Assembly: GCF_040643435.1 (NCBI RefSeq)
Contig: NZ_JBEYUH010000001.1
Coordinates: forward strand, 248,001 to 312,000
Reading direction: 5' to 3'
Origin: Rhodococcus sp040643435
GTDB lineage: Bacteria; Actinomycetota; Actinomycetes; Mycobacteriales; Mycobacteriaceae
DNA: 64,000 nt
This document shows positions 48,039-56,686 of this stretch, one piece after another. The notes beneath the pieces were generated by a model. The model saw only the letters and a program-made list of their open reading frames with translations. It had not been told where the DNA came from and did no database searches. The position numbers and the translations under genes were made by a program. The first letter of the stretch is position 1. Each line of letters starts with the position of its first letter.

Positions 48039-49031
48039 TCAGCTACGGCGTGCGGCATGCAGCCGGTCGCCGAGTCCTCGGGTGAACTCCCATGCGTCGG
48101 AGACGATCCCGTCGAGATCGGTGTGCTGGGGGTTCCACCCGAGTTCGGCGATGGCGCGACTGCTCGAGGCGATGAGGACGGCGGGGTCTCCGGCACGGCG
48201 CGGTGCGTCGACCGCGGCGATCGGCAGTCCGGTGACACGTTCGCACGCCGAGATCACCTCGCGGACGGTGAAACCTTCGCCGCTCCCGAGGTTGTAGATG
48301 TCGTGACGTCCGGACTCGGACTTGGTCAGCGCCAGCAGGTGGGCGTCGGCGAGGTCCTTGACGTGGATGTAGTCACGTACCGCGGTGCCGTCCTTGGTGG
48401 GATAGTCGGTGCCGAAGACGGAAATATGATCGCGCACACCGAGAGCGACCTGCAGCACCAGGGGAATCAGGTGTGTCTCGACAACACGGTTCTCCCCGGC
48501 TCCTCCGTAGGCGCCGGCGACGTTGAAGTAGCGCAGGCTCGTCGCCGCGAGACCGTGAGCATGCGCGTACGAGGAGATCGCGTGGTCGATGGCGAGTTTC
48601 GACGCACCGTAGGGGTTGGTGGGTCGTGTGGGCGCATCTTCGGTGATGGGCACGCTGTCGGGCTCGCCGTAGGTAGCGGCGGTGGAGGAGAAGACCAATC
48701 GCGGCGTGCCCGCGCGGCGCATGGCCTCGAGCAGAGCGAGGGTGGTCACCACGTTGCCCTGCCAGTACTTCTCGGGGAACTCCACCGACTCGCCGACCAG
48801 CGATTGTGCACCGAAGTGGAGAACGCCGTCGAAGCGCGGGCCGGTTCCGGAGAGGAGCTCGCCGGCGACGACCGCGATGTCGCCCTCGACGAAATCGGCA
48901 CCCGATGGGACCGCATCGGCGTTGCCGGTGGACAGATCGTCCACGACCACGACGTCATGGCCACGTTCGAGCAGCACGGTCGTGCACACGCTGCCCACAT
49001 ATCCGGCGCCGCCGGTCACAAGAAGTCTCAC
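48039..49031 (-). CDS. galE: UDP-glucose 4-epimerase GalE
   Basis: This 330-residue short-chain dehydrogenase interconverts UDP-glucose and UDP-galactose, supplying galactose for arabinogalactan. The NAD motif is TGGAGYVGS (residues 6-14). The YGASK motif supplies the catalytic Tyr and Lys. An SD-like AAGGGG lies inside the 3' arm of a hairpin just upstream, so its translation may be folded shut. The ideR-galE order matches C. glutamicum dtxR-galE. Confidence 0.94.
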   Translation of the reverse strand: MRLLVTGGAGYVGSVCTTVLLERGHDVVVVDDLSTGNADAVPSGADFVEGDIAVVAGELLSGTGPRFDGVLHFGAQSLVGESVEFPEKYWQGNVVTTLALLEAMRRAGTPRLVFSSTAATYGEPDSVPITEDAPTRPTNPYGASKLAIDHAISSYAHAHGLAATSLRYFNVAGAYGGAGENRVVETHLIPLVLQVALGVRDHISVFGTDYPTKDGTAVRDYIHVKDLADAHLLALTKSESGRHDIYNLGSGEGFTVREVISACERVTGLPIAAVDAPRRAGDPAVLIASSSRAIAELGWNPQHTDLDGIVSDAWEFTRGLGDRLHAARRS

Positions 49032-49040
49032 GGTGGGAAT

Positions 49041-49081
49041 CCCCTTTTTCGCATGCCCGTGCCGGACATGCGAAAAAGGGG
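49041..49081 (-). terminator. Hairpin between ideR and galE covering the galE ribosome binding site
   Basis: Perfect 15-nt arms (49041-49055 and 49067-49081) with an 11-nt loop start 7 nt after the ideR stop. On the minus strand the downstream arm ends in AAGGGG, 9 nt before the galE GTG. It can act as a terminator, or as a switch that hides the ribosome binding site. Confidence 0.75.
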
Positions 49082-49087
49082 TCTGCG

Positions 49088-49774
49088 TCAGACCTGCTTC
49101 ACCTGCACGGCGTGGGCCATCTCGTCGGAAAGCTCGAAGCTGTCGTGACCGGCCACGGTGATCGACACCGAGCCCGGTCGCGTCTCGACTGTAACCCGCG
49201 CGTCCGGTACGACACCGGCCTCACGTAGCCGGGCGATGATCTCCGGGTCGGACTGCACGTACTCCGCGAGCCTGCGGACCACCACGGCGGTCGGGCGGCC
49301 GGGCGGGATCTCCGTCAACCGCACCAGCTTCTCGTCGACGACCGCCGTGCGGTCCAGGCCCAGCTGGGCCAGACCCGGGATCGGGTTGCCGTAGGGGGAG
49401 GTCGTCGGGTTGTTGAGCACCTCGACCAGGCGGCGCTCGACTTCCTCGCTCATGACGTGTTCCCAGCGGCACGCCTCGGCGTGCACGTTCTCCCAGTCGA
49501 GACCGATCACGTCGACGAGGAGCCGCTCTGCGAGCCGATGCTTACGCATGACGGAAACCGCGAGGTCGCGGCCCTTCTCCGTAAGCTGCAGGTGCCGGTC
49601 GCCGGCAACTCGGAGCAGGCCGTCACGCTCCATCCGAGCGACGGTCTGGCTCACCGTGGGTCCGCTCTGCTCGAGACGCTCGGCAATGCGCGCGCGCAGC
49701 GGCACCACGCCTTCCTCTTCCAAGTCGTAGATGGTCCGGAGATACATCTCCGTCGTATCGACCAGGTCCTTCAC
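49088..49774 (-). CDS. ideR: Iron-dependent regulator IdeR (DtxR family)
   Basis: This 228-residue iron-dependent repressor controls siderophore and iron storage genes. With the start at GTG 49774 the metal ligands fall at M10, H79, E83, H98, C102, E105 and H106, exactly as in M. tuberculosis IdeR, which supports this start over the GTG 6 nt upstream. The winged HTH is at residues 1-73 and an SH3-like domain at about 150-228. A GAAGGGG site lies 7 nt upstream. Confidence 0.96.
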   Translation of the reverse strand: MKDLVDTTEMYLRTIYDLEEEGVVPLRARIAERLEQSGPTVSQTVARMERDGLLRVAGDRHLQLTEKGRDLAVSVMRKHRLAERLLVDVIGLDWENVHAEACRWEHVMSEEVERRLVEVLNNPTTSPYGNPIPGLAQLGLDRTAVVDEKLVRLTEIPPGRPTAVVVRRLAEYVQSDPEIIARLREAGVVPDARVTVETRPGSVSITVAGHDSFELSDEMAHAVQVKQV

Positions 49775-49798
49775 TCTCACACCCCTTCGTCTGGGCCG

Positions 49799-49804
49799 AT
49801 TCTA
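49799..49804 (-). promoter_or_regulatory. -10 hexamer of ideR
   Basis: TAGAAT on the minus strand lies about 25 nt before the ideR start, leaving room for a short leader with its ribosome binding site. Confidence 0.5.
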
Positions 49805-49864
49805 ACCGTGCGAACAGGGCAGCGGGGGCGGCCCGGGAGGCTCGCATGTCCGTGGGCGGACCAG

Positions 49865-49870
49865 TAGCGT
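49865..49870 (+). promoter_or_regulatory. -10 hexamer of leaderless acuC-like gene
   Basis: TAGCGT lies 8 nt before the ATG at 49879, with no Shine-Dalgarno sequence. Confidence 0.5.
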
Positions 49871-49878
49871 CTGTGTCC

Positions 49879-51150
49879 ATGACCACGAGCTCTACCGCGG
49901 CGGGCGGTACGACACAGCTGAGCGGCGATCGGATAGTGGTATGGAGCCCCGACTACCTCGATTACCGGTGGGGTTCGACACATCCGATGAATCCCACGCG
50001 TCTCGATCTCACGATGGCGCTCTCCCGCAGTCTCGGTCTCCTCGAGGGCGTCGAAACGTTGCGCCCGTCCCCTGCCGAGGACGGCGACCTGCTGCGCATC
50101 CACACAGCCTCCTATGTCGACGCGGTCAAACGTGCGGGCTCCGCGCCCGAGGGCACGTCACCTCCGGCCGATGCTCCCCACGGCCTCGGTACCGAGGACA
50201 ATCCGATCTTCCCCCGCATGCACGAAGCCAGCGCGACCCTCGCCGGAGGAACCCTCGCGGCCGCGCGTGAGATCGCGAGCGGCCGAGCTCGCCGCGCCGT
50301 GAGCATCGGCGGCGGCATGCACCACGCGATGGCAGACTGGGCCGCCGGATTCTGTGTCTACAACGATGCCGCCATCGCGATCTCGTGGCTGCTCGACCAC
50401 GGCTACGACCGCATCGCGTACATCGATGTGGACGCCCACCACGGGGACGGGGTGCAGCACGCCTTCCTCGGCGATCCCCGGGTCCTCACCATCTCCTTGC
50501 ACCAGCATCCGGCGACGTTGTGGCCCAACACCGGGTGGTCCAGCGAGATCGGATCGGGTCCGGCGGAGGGCACTGCGATCAACCTCCCGGTGCTGCCGGG
50601 CACCGTGGACTCGCTGTGGTTGCGCGCCTTCCACGCCGTCGTGCCGGGAGCGATCGCTGCGTTCCGCCCACAGATCCTCATCAGTCAGTGCGGAGCCGAC
50701 AGTCACCGCGAGGACCCCCTCGCCGACCTCTCGCTCACCGTCGACGGTCAGCGTGCGTCGTATCTGGCCATGCGGGATCTGGCCGATCGCTACTGCGAAG
50801 GTCGCTGGCTCGCTGTCGGTGGCGGCGGATACGGCCTCGTGCGGGTGGTCCCGCGCGCGTGGACGCATCTGATCGCGGCAGCACTGGATCGCGAGATCGA
50901 CCTGAAGACACCGATTCCGGCGGACTGGCGCGAACGCGTCGGCGCACTCGCCCCGAGCGTCGAACTGCCCGACGACATGGGAGAGGACTCCGACGTGTCG
51001 TACCTGCCGTGGGACGGTCCCGGCGGCACGCCGGAGACGGGGATCTCGTCTCTCGACCGTGCACTGACCCGCATCGATTCCGCGATCATCGCCACGAGGC
51101 GCGCGGCGTTCCCGCTGCTCGGCCTGGACCCGGAGGACCCGCGTGACTGA
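49879..51150 (+). CDS. AcuC-like class I deacetylase
   Basis: This 423-residue protein belongs to the histone deacetylase/AcuC superfamily, which removes acetyl groups from protein lysines or polyamines. Catalytic-site motifs are GGGMHHAM with H148 and H149, the zinc-binding D185 and H187 in DVDAHHGDG, and the final Tyr in VGGGGYGL near residue 317. The downstream gene, overlapping by 8 nt, encodes an acetyltransferase, so this is likely the deacetylase of a reversible acetylation pair. It is divergent from ideR. Confidence 0.9.
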   Translation: MTTSSTAAGGTTQLSGDRIVVWSPDYLDYRWGSTHPMNPTRLDLTMALSRSLGLLEGVETLRPSPAEDGDLLRIHTASYVDAVKRAGSAPEGTSPPADAPHGLGTEDNPIFPRMHEASATLAGGTLAAAREIASGRARRAVSIGGGMHHAMADWAAGFCVYNDAAIAISWLLDHGYDRIAYIDVDAHHGDGVQHAFLGDPRVLTISLHQHPATLWPNTGWSSEIGSGPAEGTAINLPVLPGTVDSLWLRAFHAVVPGAIAAFRPQILISQCGADSHREDPLADLSLTVDGQRASYLAMRDLADRYCEGRWLAVGGGGYGLVRVVPRAWTHLIAAALDREIDLKTPIPADWRERVGALAPSVELPDDMGEDSDVSYLPWDGPGGTPETGISSLDRALTRIDSAIIATRRAAFPLLGLDPEDPRD

Positions 51151-53893
51151 ACAGCACAACCCCGCGGCGGGATCGAGTTCCGATCCTGTGCAGGGCACGA
51201 CGGCGGTGGGGGAGACCGATCCGGCTCGCGAGCGGGCCCTGGCCCGGGCGCGGGACTATCCGCGGCACTGGGTCGCCGACGTACTGGCCTCCGACGGCGG
51301 TGTAGTCCACTTGCGCCCCATCGTTCCCGAGGACGCCGACAGGATCCTCGCCTTCCACAGCAAATTGTCCGAACGCACCCGTTATCTGCGGTACTTCGGC
51401 CCGTATCCGACGATCTCGAAGAAGGACCTGTTCAACTTCACCGTGGTCGACCACCACTCCCGCGTGGCGTTCGTCGCGGTGCTCGGCGACGAGATCATCG
51501 CGGTCGGGCGGTACGAAGGGCTGCCGAACGAAGGTGACGGACTCTCCGCGGAAGTGGCCTTCACCGTCGCCGACGCCCACCAGGGGCGCGGTCTCGGTCC
51601 GATCCTGCTCGAGCACCTCGCCGGAGCAGCCGCCGAAAACGGACTGCACACCTTCGTCGCCGAGGTTCTCGCCGAGAACCGGCACATGATCACGGTGTTC
51701 CGGGAAGCCGGTTACCAGGTCAGCCGCAGTTTCGAAGGGGGAGTGGTCCGGCTCGAGTTCGCGATCGACCCCACCGAGGCGCTGGTCTCGGTGCGCAACG
51801 CACGCGAACGTGCCGCCGAGGCGCGCAGCGTGCGCAACATTCTGAGCCCCGGCAGCGTTGCCGTCATCGGCGCGTCCACCGACAGCCGCAAGGTGGGAAA
51901 CGCCGTGCTCGTGAACATGTTGCGCAGCGGGTTCACCGGACCGGTCTATCCGGTCAACGCCGAGAACCGGTCGGTCCGGGGTGTCCGCGCGTACCCGACC
52001 GTCCGCGACATCCCGGACGAGATCGATCTGGCGATTGCCGCAGTGCCGGCCGAGTCGATCGATTCGGTGCTCGACGACTGTCTCGCCAAAGGTGTCAAGG
52101 CGCTGCTCGTCGTCTCGTCGGGGTTCGGCGAGACCGGACCGGAGGGCCGCGACGCAGAGCGCAGGCTCGCCCTCGCTGCCCGCTCGCACGGCATGCGCCT
52201 GATCGGACCCAACGCTCTCGGCGTGGCCAACAACGACCCCGCGATCCGGCTCAACGCCACCCTCGCACCCGTGCTGCCGGCCACCGGCAACGTCGGGTTC
52301 TTCTGCCAGTCCGGTGCGCTCGGCATCGCGATTCTGGACGAGGCCGCCAAGACCGGGGTCGGCCTGTCGTCCTTCGTCTCGGCGGGCAATCGCGCAGACC
52401 TCTCCGGCAACGACCTGCTGCAGTACTGGGACACCGACCCGGCGACCGAGGTGGTGCTGCTCTACCTGGAGAGTTTCGGAAACCCGCGCAAGTTCTCGCG
52501 TATCGCCCGCCGGGTGGCGCGCAGCAAGCCCATCGTCGCGGTCAAGAGCGGCCGTCATGCAGTTCCTCCGGCGCTTGCCGCCCGAACAGGTGAGATGGAC
52601 GACACCATCGTGCGGTACCTGTTCGAGCAGGCGGGTGTCGTGCAGGTCGAATCCATCGGTCAGTTGTTCGACTCGGCGCTGTTGTTCGGCTACCAGCCGT
52701 TGCCCGCCGGTCCGCGGGTCGCGGTGGTGGGTAACTCCACGGCTCTGGGGGTTCTGGCCGTCGACGCCGCACGCGGGCAAGGGTTGCAGGCTCCGGACGC
52801 AGTGGATCTCGGCGCGCAGGCGTCACCCGAGGAGTTCGCCGAGGCGGTCGCGCGGGCACTCGAATCGCCGGAAGTCGATTCGGTGATCGCCGTCTTCGTT
52901 CCGCCGGTGGCCGTGGACGTCCAGCCGTACGCTCAGGCACTTCGCGACGCGGTAGCCGGTTCGGAGAAGCCGGTGGTGACCACCTTCCTGGCGACGGAGG
53001 GTATTCCCGACGTGCTCGCGGTCCGAGGACCGGACGGGACGCCGGTCCGCGGGTCGGTGCCCTCGTATCCGGGTCCGGAACGAGCGGCGCTCGCCCTGGG
53101 GCGGGCATGGCGGTACGCGAAGTGGCGGAGTCGTCCGCCCTCTCAGGTCGTTCGCCCCGCGGGCATCGACCCCGAGCGCGCACGCACGCTCGTCGAGGGT
53201 TGGCTCGAGACGACTCCCGACGGCCGATTCCTGTCGGATACCGAAGCGGCGTTGTTGCTCTCCTGCTACGGGGTGGAGATCGCCGATTTCCGCGCGGTGA
53301 CGACGGAGGACGAAGCGGTGGCGGCTGCCGAGGAGGTCGGCTTCCCCGTGGCGGTCAAGGCCACCGGCGCTCAATGGCGGCATCGGCCGGACCTGAGTGG
53401 CGTCCGGCTCGATCTCGTGGACGCCGACTCGGTGCGAGTCGCCTATCGCGACCTGGCGGCGGTGACAGGGGAGCCGTTGCTGCACGTGCAGCGTATGGCG
53501 CACAAGGGCATCGGTTGCGCGATCCGTGTGCAGGACGATCCCTCGTTCGGTTCGCTGATCTCGTTCGGTCTCGCAGGCGTGATCTCCGACCTCCTCGGCG
53601 ACCGGGCGTATCGCGTCCTTCCCCTGACGGAGGACGAGGCTGTCGAGCTGATCGACGCGCCGAAGGCTGCACCCCTGCTGTCCGGATACCGGAACGCCAC
53701 GCCGGTGAACAAGCCGGCACTGGTGGACTTCGTGCAGCGCATCTCGGCGCTCGCCGACGATCTCCCCGAGGTGCGAGAACTGGTGTGCGAGCCGGTGCTG
53801 GCCTCGGCGCTGGGTGCCGAACTCACCGACGCCCACGTTCGGATCGGCCCCGAACCACACCCCCTGGACCTCGGCCCGCGCAGGTTGCGCTGA
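51143..53893 (+). CDS. Pat-like protein acetyltransferase (GNAT fused to NDP-forming acyl-CoA synthetase-like region)
   Basis: This 916-residue fusion has an N-terminal GNAT domain (about residues 50-220; acetyl-CoA loop HQGRGLG at 146-152) followed by a CoA-binding Rossmann domain (VAVIGASTDSRKVGN), succinyl-CoA ligase-like domains and a C-terminal ATP-grasp region (about 690-900). In NDP-forming synthetases a His sits in an ASHTG-like motif; here the aligned segment reads AARTGEM, so the synthetase half is probably inactive and regulatory, as in Pat enzymes. It likely acetylates metabolic enzymes. The GTG start overlaps the acuC stop by 8 nt. Confidence 0.85.
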   Translation: MTEQHNPAAGSSSDPVQGTTAVGETDPARERALARARDYPRHWVADVLASDGGVVHLRPIVPEDADRILAFHSKLSERTRYLRYFGPYPTISKKDLFNFTVVDHHSRVAFVAVLGDEIIAVGRYEGLPNEGDGLSAEVAFTVADAHQGRGLGPILLEHLAGAAAENGLHTFVAEVLAENRHMITVFREAGYQVSRSFEGGVVRLEFAIDPTEALVSVRNARERAAEARSVRNILSPGSVAVIGASTDSRKVGNAVLVNMLRSGFTGPVYPVNAENRSVRGVRAYPTVRDIPDEIDLAIAAVPAESIDSVLDDCLAKGVKALLVVSSGFGETGPEGRDAERRLALAARSHGMRLIGPNALGVANNDPAIRLNATLAPVLPATGNVGFFCQSGALGIAILDEAAKTGVGLSSFVSAGNRADLSGNDLLQYWDTDPATEVVLLYLESFGNPRKFSRIARRVARSKPIVAVKSGRHAVPPALAARTGEMDDTIVRYLFEQAGVVQVESIGQLFDSALLFGYQPLPAGPRVAVVGNSTALGVLAVDAARGQGLQAPDAVDLGAQASPEEFAEAVARALESPEVDSVIAVFVPPVAVDVQPYAQALRDAVAGSEKPVVTTFLATEGIPDVLAVRGPDGTPVRGSVPSYPGPERAALALGRAWRYAKWRSRPPSQVVRPAGIDPERARTLVEGWLETTPDGRFLSDTEAALLLSCYGVEIADFRAVTTEDEAVAAAEEVGFPVAVKATGAQWRHRPDLSGVRLDLVDADSVRVAYRDLAAVTGEPLLHVQRMAHKGIGCAIRVQDDPSFGSLISFGLAGVISDLLGDRAYRVLPLTEDEAVELIDAPKAAPLLSGYRNATPVNKPALVDFVQRISALADDLPEVRELVCEPVLASALGAELTDAHVRIGPEPHPLDLGPRRLR

Positions 53894-53923
53894 CGGACGC
53901 CGACGGACAGGACCCGGACACAA

Positions 53924-53959
53924 CGATCCCCGAGAACCCAGCCCGGTTCTCGGGGATCG
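53924..53959. terminator. Bidirectional terminator between the Pat-like gene and sigB
   Basis: Perfect 15-nt arms (53924-53938 and 53945-53959) with a 6-nt loop lie between convergent genes. Confidence 0.82.
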
Positions 53960-53978
53960 GATCCGCTGACGCGCCCGG

Positions 53979-54941
53979 TCAGCTGGCGTAGGCGCGAAGG
54001 CGCTCGGCGCGGTCTCCTTCACGGAGCTTCGCCATCACTTCGCGCTCGATCTGGCGGACCCGCTCACGGGACAACCCGAAGAGCTTGCCGATCTGGTCCA
54101 GGGTGCGAGGCTGGCCGTCGTCGAGTCCGTAGCGCAAGCGGATGACCTGCTGTTCGCGCTCGTCGAGCGTGGCGAGCACGCTGCGGACGTCGCTGTGCAG
54201 AAGGCCGGCGATGACGGCGGTCTCGGCGGAGGTCGCCTCGGCGTCCTCGATGAAGTCGCCGAGCGGAGCCTCCTCGTCGTTGCCTACGGGCATGTCGAGG
54301 CTCACCGGGTCGCGGCTGTGGTCGAGCAGGTCCGCGATCTTCTCGACGGGGATGCCGGACTCTTCGGCGAGTTCATCGTCGGTCGCCTCGCGGCCGAGCT
54401 GCTGGTGCAGCTCGCGCTTGATGCGGGCGAGCTTGTTGACCTGTTCGACCAGGTGGACGGGGAGCCGGATGGTGCGGCTCTGGTCGGCCATGCCGCGGGT
54501 GATGGCCTGACGGATCCACCAGGTCGCGTAGGTCGAGAACTTGAAGCCCTTCGCGTAGTCGAACTTCTCCATCGCCCGGATCAGGCCGAGATTGCCTTCC
54601 TGGATGAGATCCAGCAGGGGCATGCCCCGCCCGGTGTAACGCTTCGCCAGCGAGACGACGAGGCGGAGGTTCGCCTCGAGTAGGTGACTGCGAGCAGCCT
54701 GCCCTTCGCGGACGATAGTGGCGAGGTCACGCTTCTTCGCCGCGGACAGGCGCTTCTTCGTCTCGAGCAGGTGCTTGGCATACAGGCCGGCCTCGATCCG
54801 CTTGGCCAGCTCCACCTCGTCGGCTGCGGTCAGCAGGGCAGTCCGTCCGATGCCGTTCAGATATACGCGAACGAGATCGGCTGCGGGGCTCTGACCGTCG
54901 AGGTCGGAATCGCTGCGAGCGGTTGTTTCGGGGCGTGCCAT
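53979..54941 (-). CDS. sigB: Group 2 sigma factor SigB
   Basis: This 320-residue sigma-70 factor is SigB, the stress and stationary-phase alternative to SigA. Region 2 contains RYTGRGMPLLDLIQEGNLGLIRAMEKFDYAKG and YATWWIRQAITRGMADQSRTIRLPVH. Region 4 contains GQPRTLDQIGKLFGLSRERVRQIEREV. The acidic/Lys-rich N-terminal extension of SigA is absent. The ATG at 54941 has a GAGGAGG site; the in-frame ATG 15 nt upstream does not. An ECF-type promoter lies upstream. Confidence 0.94.
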   Translation of the reverse strand: MARPETTARSDSDLDGQSPAADLVRVYLNGIGRTALLTAADEVELAKRIEAGLYAKHLLETKKRLSAAKKRDLATIVREGQAARSHLLEANLRLVVSLAKRYTGRGMPLLDLIQEGNLGLIRAMEKFDYAKGFKFSTYATWWIRQAITRGMADQSRTIRLPVHLVEQVNKLARIKRELHQQLGREATDDELAEESGIPVEKIADLLDHSRDPVSLDMPVGNDEEAPLGDFIEDAEATSAETAVIAGLLHSDVRSVLATLDEREQQVIRLRYGLDDGQPRTLDQIGKLFGLSRERVRQIEREVMAKLREGDRAERLRAYAS

Positions 54942-54977
54942 GACGTGCCTCCTCATCGGTGGTGTCTCAAGGGGTTC

Positions 54978-55003
54978 AACGAGCGGCGAAGCCGTGGAGT
55001 TCC
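54978..55003 (-). promoter_or_regulatory. ECF (SigH/SigE-type) promoter of sigB
   Basis: On the minus strand GGAAC (54999-55003) and CGTT (54978-54981) are 17 nt apart, the spacing of SigH/SigE promoters. It predicts a start about 30 nt before the sigB ATG. Mycobacterial sigB is known to be transcribed by such sigma factors. Confidence 0.75.
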
Positions 55004-55108
55004 CGTCTACCCGCGAGTACCACCGCGCTGACCTGCGCTAACCCGATCAGCTCCTGAGAAGTTGCTGAGAGAACCGAATCGTGGAACCTCAGGGGGCCCG
55101 AAGCGGAA

Positions 55109-56590
55109 TCAGGCCGGTTCGACCAGCCCGTGACGGACGAGTCCGTGGACGAGGCCCACCGCCCGATCGGACAGTTCGTCCTCGTCCTCGTCGTGCGCCG
55201 CCGCGAGCAGGGAGACGAGATCTCCCAGCGGCAGCCCGTCGGCACGCATTCCTCCGAGCAGAGCGGCGGCGAGATCGTCCACCTCGTGTTGCCAGGCCGG
55301 GCCGCCACCGCGGTGCACTCGCGCCACCACCTGTTCCCAGCCCTCCGCGCCGGGCAGGTGAACCCGCTCCAGAGCCGTGTCGGGGCGAACCACGAAGCGG
55401 CCGTCGAGTACGTCGTTCGCACGCAGCCAATCGAGGCGGCGGAAGTAGTCGACGGCCTCGTCTCCGAGCGCGTCGGTGAAGGCATGCCGCAGGTCCTCGG
55501 CGAGCACGTCGGATGGAAGATCGGTGCGGCGCAGATAGACGAAGCCGAACCCCACGCCTTCGACACCGTTCTCCTCGAAGTGCTCGAGCCACTGCTCGGC
55601 GCGCACCGCCACCGCCGGGTCGCGCTGATCGGCGTCACCGTCGCGCAGCCAGGTACCCACGTACAGGGCAGGGTCGGCGACGTCACGCTGCACGATCCAG
55701 GCGTCGATGCCGTGGGAAGGCAGCCAGGACGCCACCCGGGCCCGCCAGTCCTCACCCTCGATGTGCACCCAGGAAGCGAGCATCGCAGCGGTTCCACCCG
55801 GTGTCAGGTAATCGGCTGCCTGCGAGATCATGAGCTTGCTGGCGCCGTCGAGATCGAGACCGGAATCGCGGTAGCTGTGCTCGACCCGTCCCGCGCTCAC
55901 CACGAACGGCGGATTCGCGACGATCCCGTCGAAGGTGCGCCCGGCCACCGGGGCGAACCAGGAGCCTTCGAGAAACTCGATGTCGATCTCGTTGAGCGCG
56001 GCACCGGCGGCCGCCAAGGCCAGACAACGGGGATTGATGTCGGTCGCGGTGACCTCTCGTGCGTAGTCCGCGGCCCGGATGGCCTGGACTCCGCAACCTG
56101 TGCCGAGATCGAGCACCGACCCGACCCGATCGGTCGGTGTCGCCTGCAGCAATGACAGCGAAGCCTGTCCGACGCCGAGAACATGATCGGGACGGGTCGG
56201 GACCGGCCGGATCGAGCCGTCGAGATCGGACAACACCCAGCGACTTCCGGCACCGGCATCGAGCGGACGAAGATCGAGTGCAGCCCGAAGATCGTCACCG
56301 TCACGTTCGAGCAGCCCTGCACGCACCGCCTGATCGGGTGACACGGGCGCGAGCGCACGGCCGACTTCCGCCTCGGAACAGGGGTCCTGGAGGAGGAACA
56401 ACCGCACCAGCACGCCGAGATCCCCGGCGTCGCGTGCGCGGCGCCGCGCAGGAACGGGTTCGCTGCGCCCGAGTGCGGCATGTGCCTCGGGGCCGAGGAG
56501 GTCCCGCACGGTGTCGAGGTCGTAGCGGCACCGGAGCAGGGCAGTACGCAAGGCCGGGCAGAGTGACAGGAGAAGGTCGCGGTCCACCAC
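55109..56590 (-). CDS. Class I methyltransferase with N-terminal DUF7059-like domain
   Basis: This 493-residue protein has a SAM-binding domain in the middle (VLDLGTGCGVQAIRAADYAREVTATDINPRCL, about residues 158-189) and the catalytic VANPPFV motif near 225, which is the signature of N-methyltransferases acting on bases or glutamine amides. N- and C-terminal regions without clear motifs flank it. Substrate (rRNA, tRNA or protein) is not evident. It starts with tandem GTG codons. The 26-bp repeats lie just upstream. Confidence 0.78.
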   Translation of the reverse strand: MVDRDLLLSLCPALRTALLRCRYDLDTVRDLLGPEAHAALGRSEPVPARRRARDAGDLGVLVRLFLLQDPCSEAEVGRALAPVSPDQAVRAGLLERDGDDLRAALDLRPLDAGAGSRWVLSDLDGSIRPVPTRPDHVLGVGQASLSLLQATPTDRVGSVLDLGTGCGVQAIRAADYAREVTATDINPRCLALAAAGAALNEIDIEFLEGSWFAPVAGRTFDGIVANPPFVVSAGRVEHSYRDSGLDLDGASKLMISQAADYLTPGGTAAMLASWVHIEGEDWRARVASWLPSHGIDAWIVQRDVADPALYVGTWLRDGDADQRDPAVAVRAEQWLEHFEENGVEGVGFGFVYLRRTDLPSDVLAEDLRHAFTDALGDEAVDYFRRLDWLRANDVLDGRFVVRPDTALERVHLPGAEGWEQVVARVHRGGGPAWQHEVDDLAAALLGGMRADGLPLGDLVSLLAAAHDEDEDELSDRAVGLVHGLVRHGLVEPA

Positions 56591-56622
56591 GACATTCTCG
56601 CAAGCGCCCCGGTCGCCCTTCC

Positions 56623-56686
56623 GCTCAGCCGTCGGTCGAATCCGGACGGCTCAGCCGTCGGTCGAATCCGGACGGCTCAGCCGTCG
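56623..56686. repeat. 26-bp tandem repeat (about 2.5 copies) across the DUF3099 gene stop
   Basis: Two full copies (56623-56648, 56649-56674) and a 12-nt partial copy (56675-56686) lie head to tail. The partial copy contains the stop codon of the DUF3099 gene. Each junction holds a GACGGC-tca-GCCGTC hairpin. Confidence 0.9.

Noticed and set aside
56623..56686. tRNA-like T-arm (GGTCGAATCC) in the 26-bp repeat
   Set aside because: No cloverleaf or acceptor arms are present; the similarity is coincidental.
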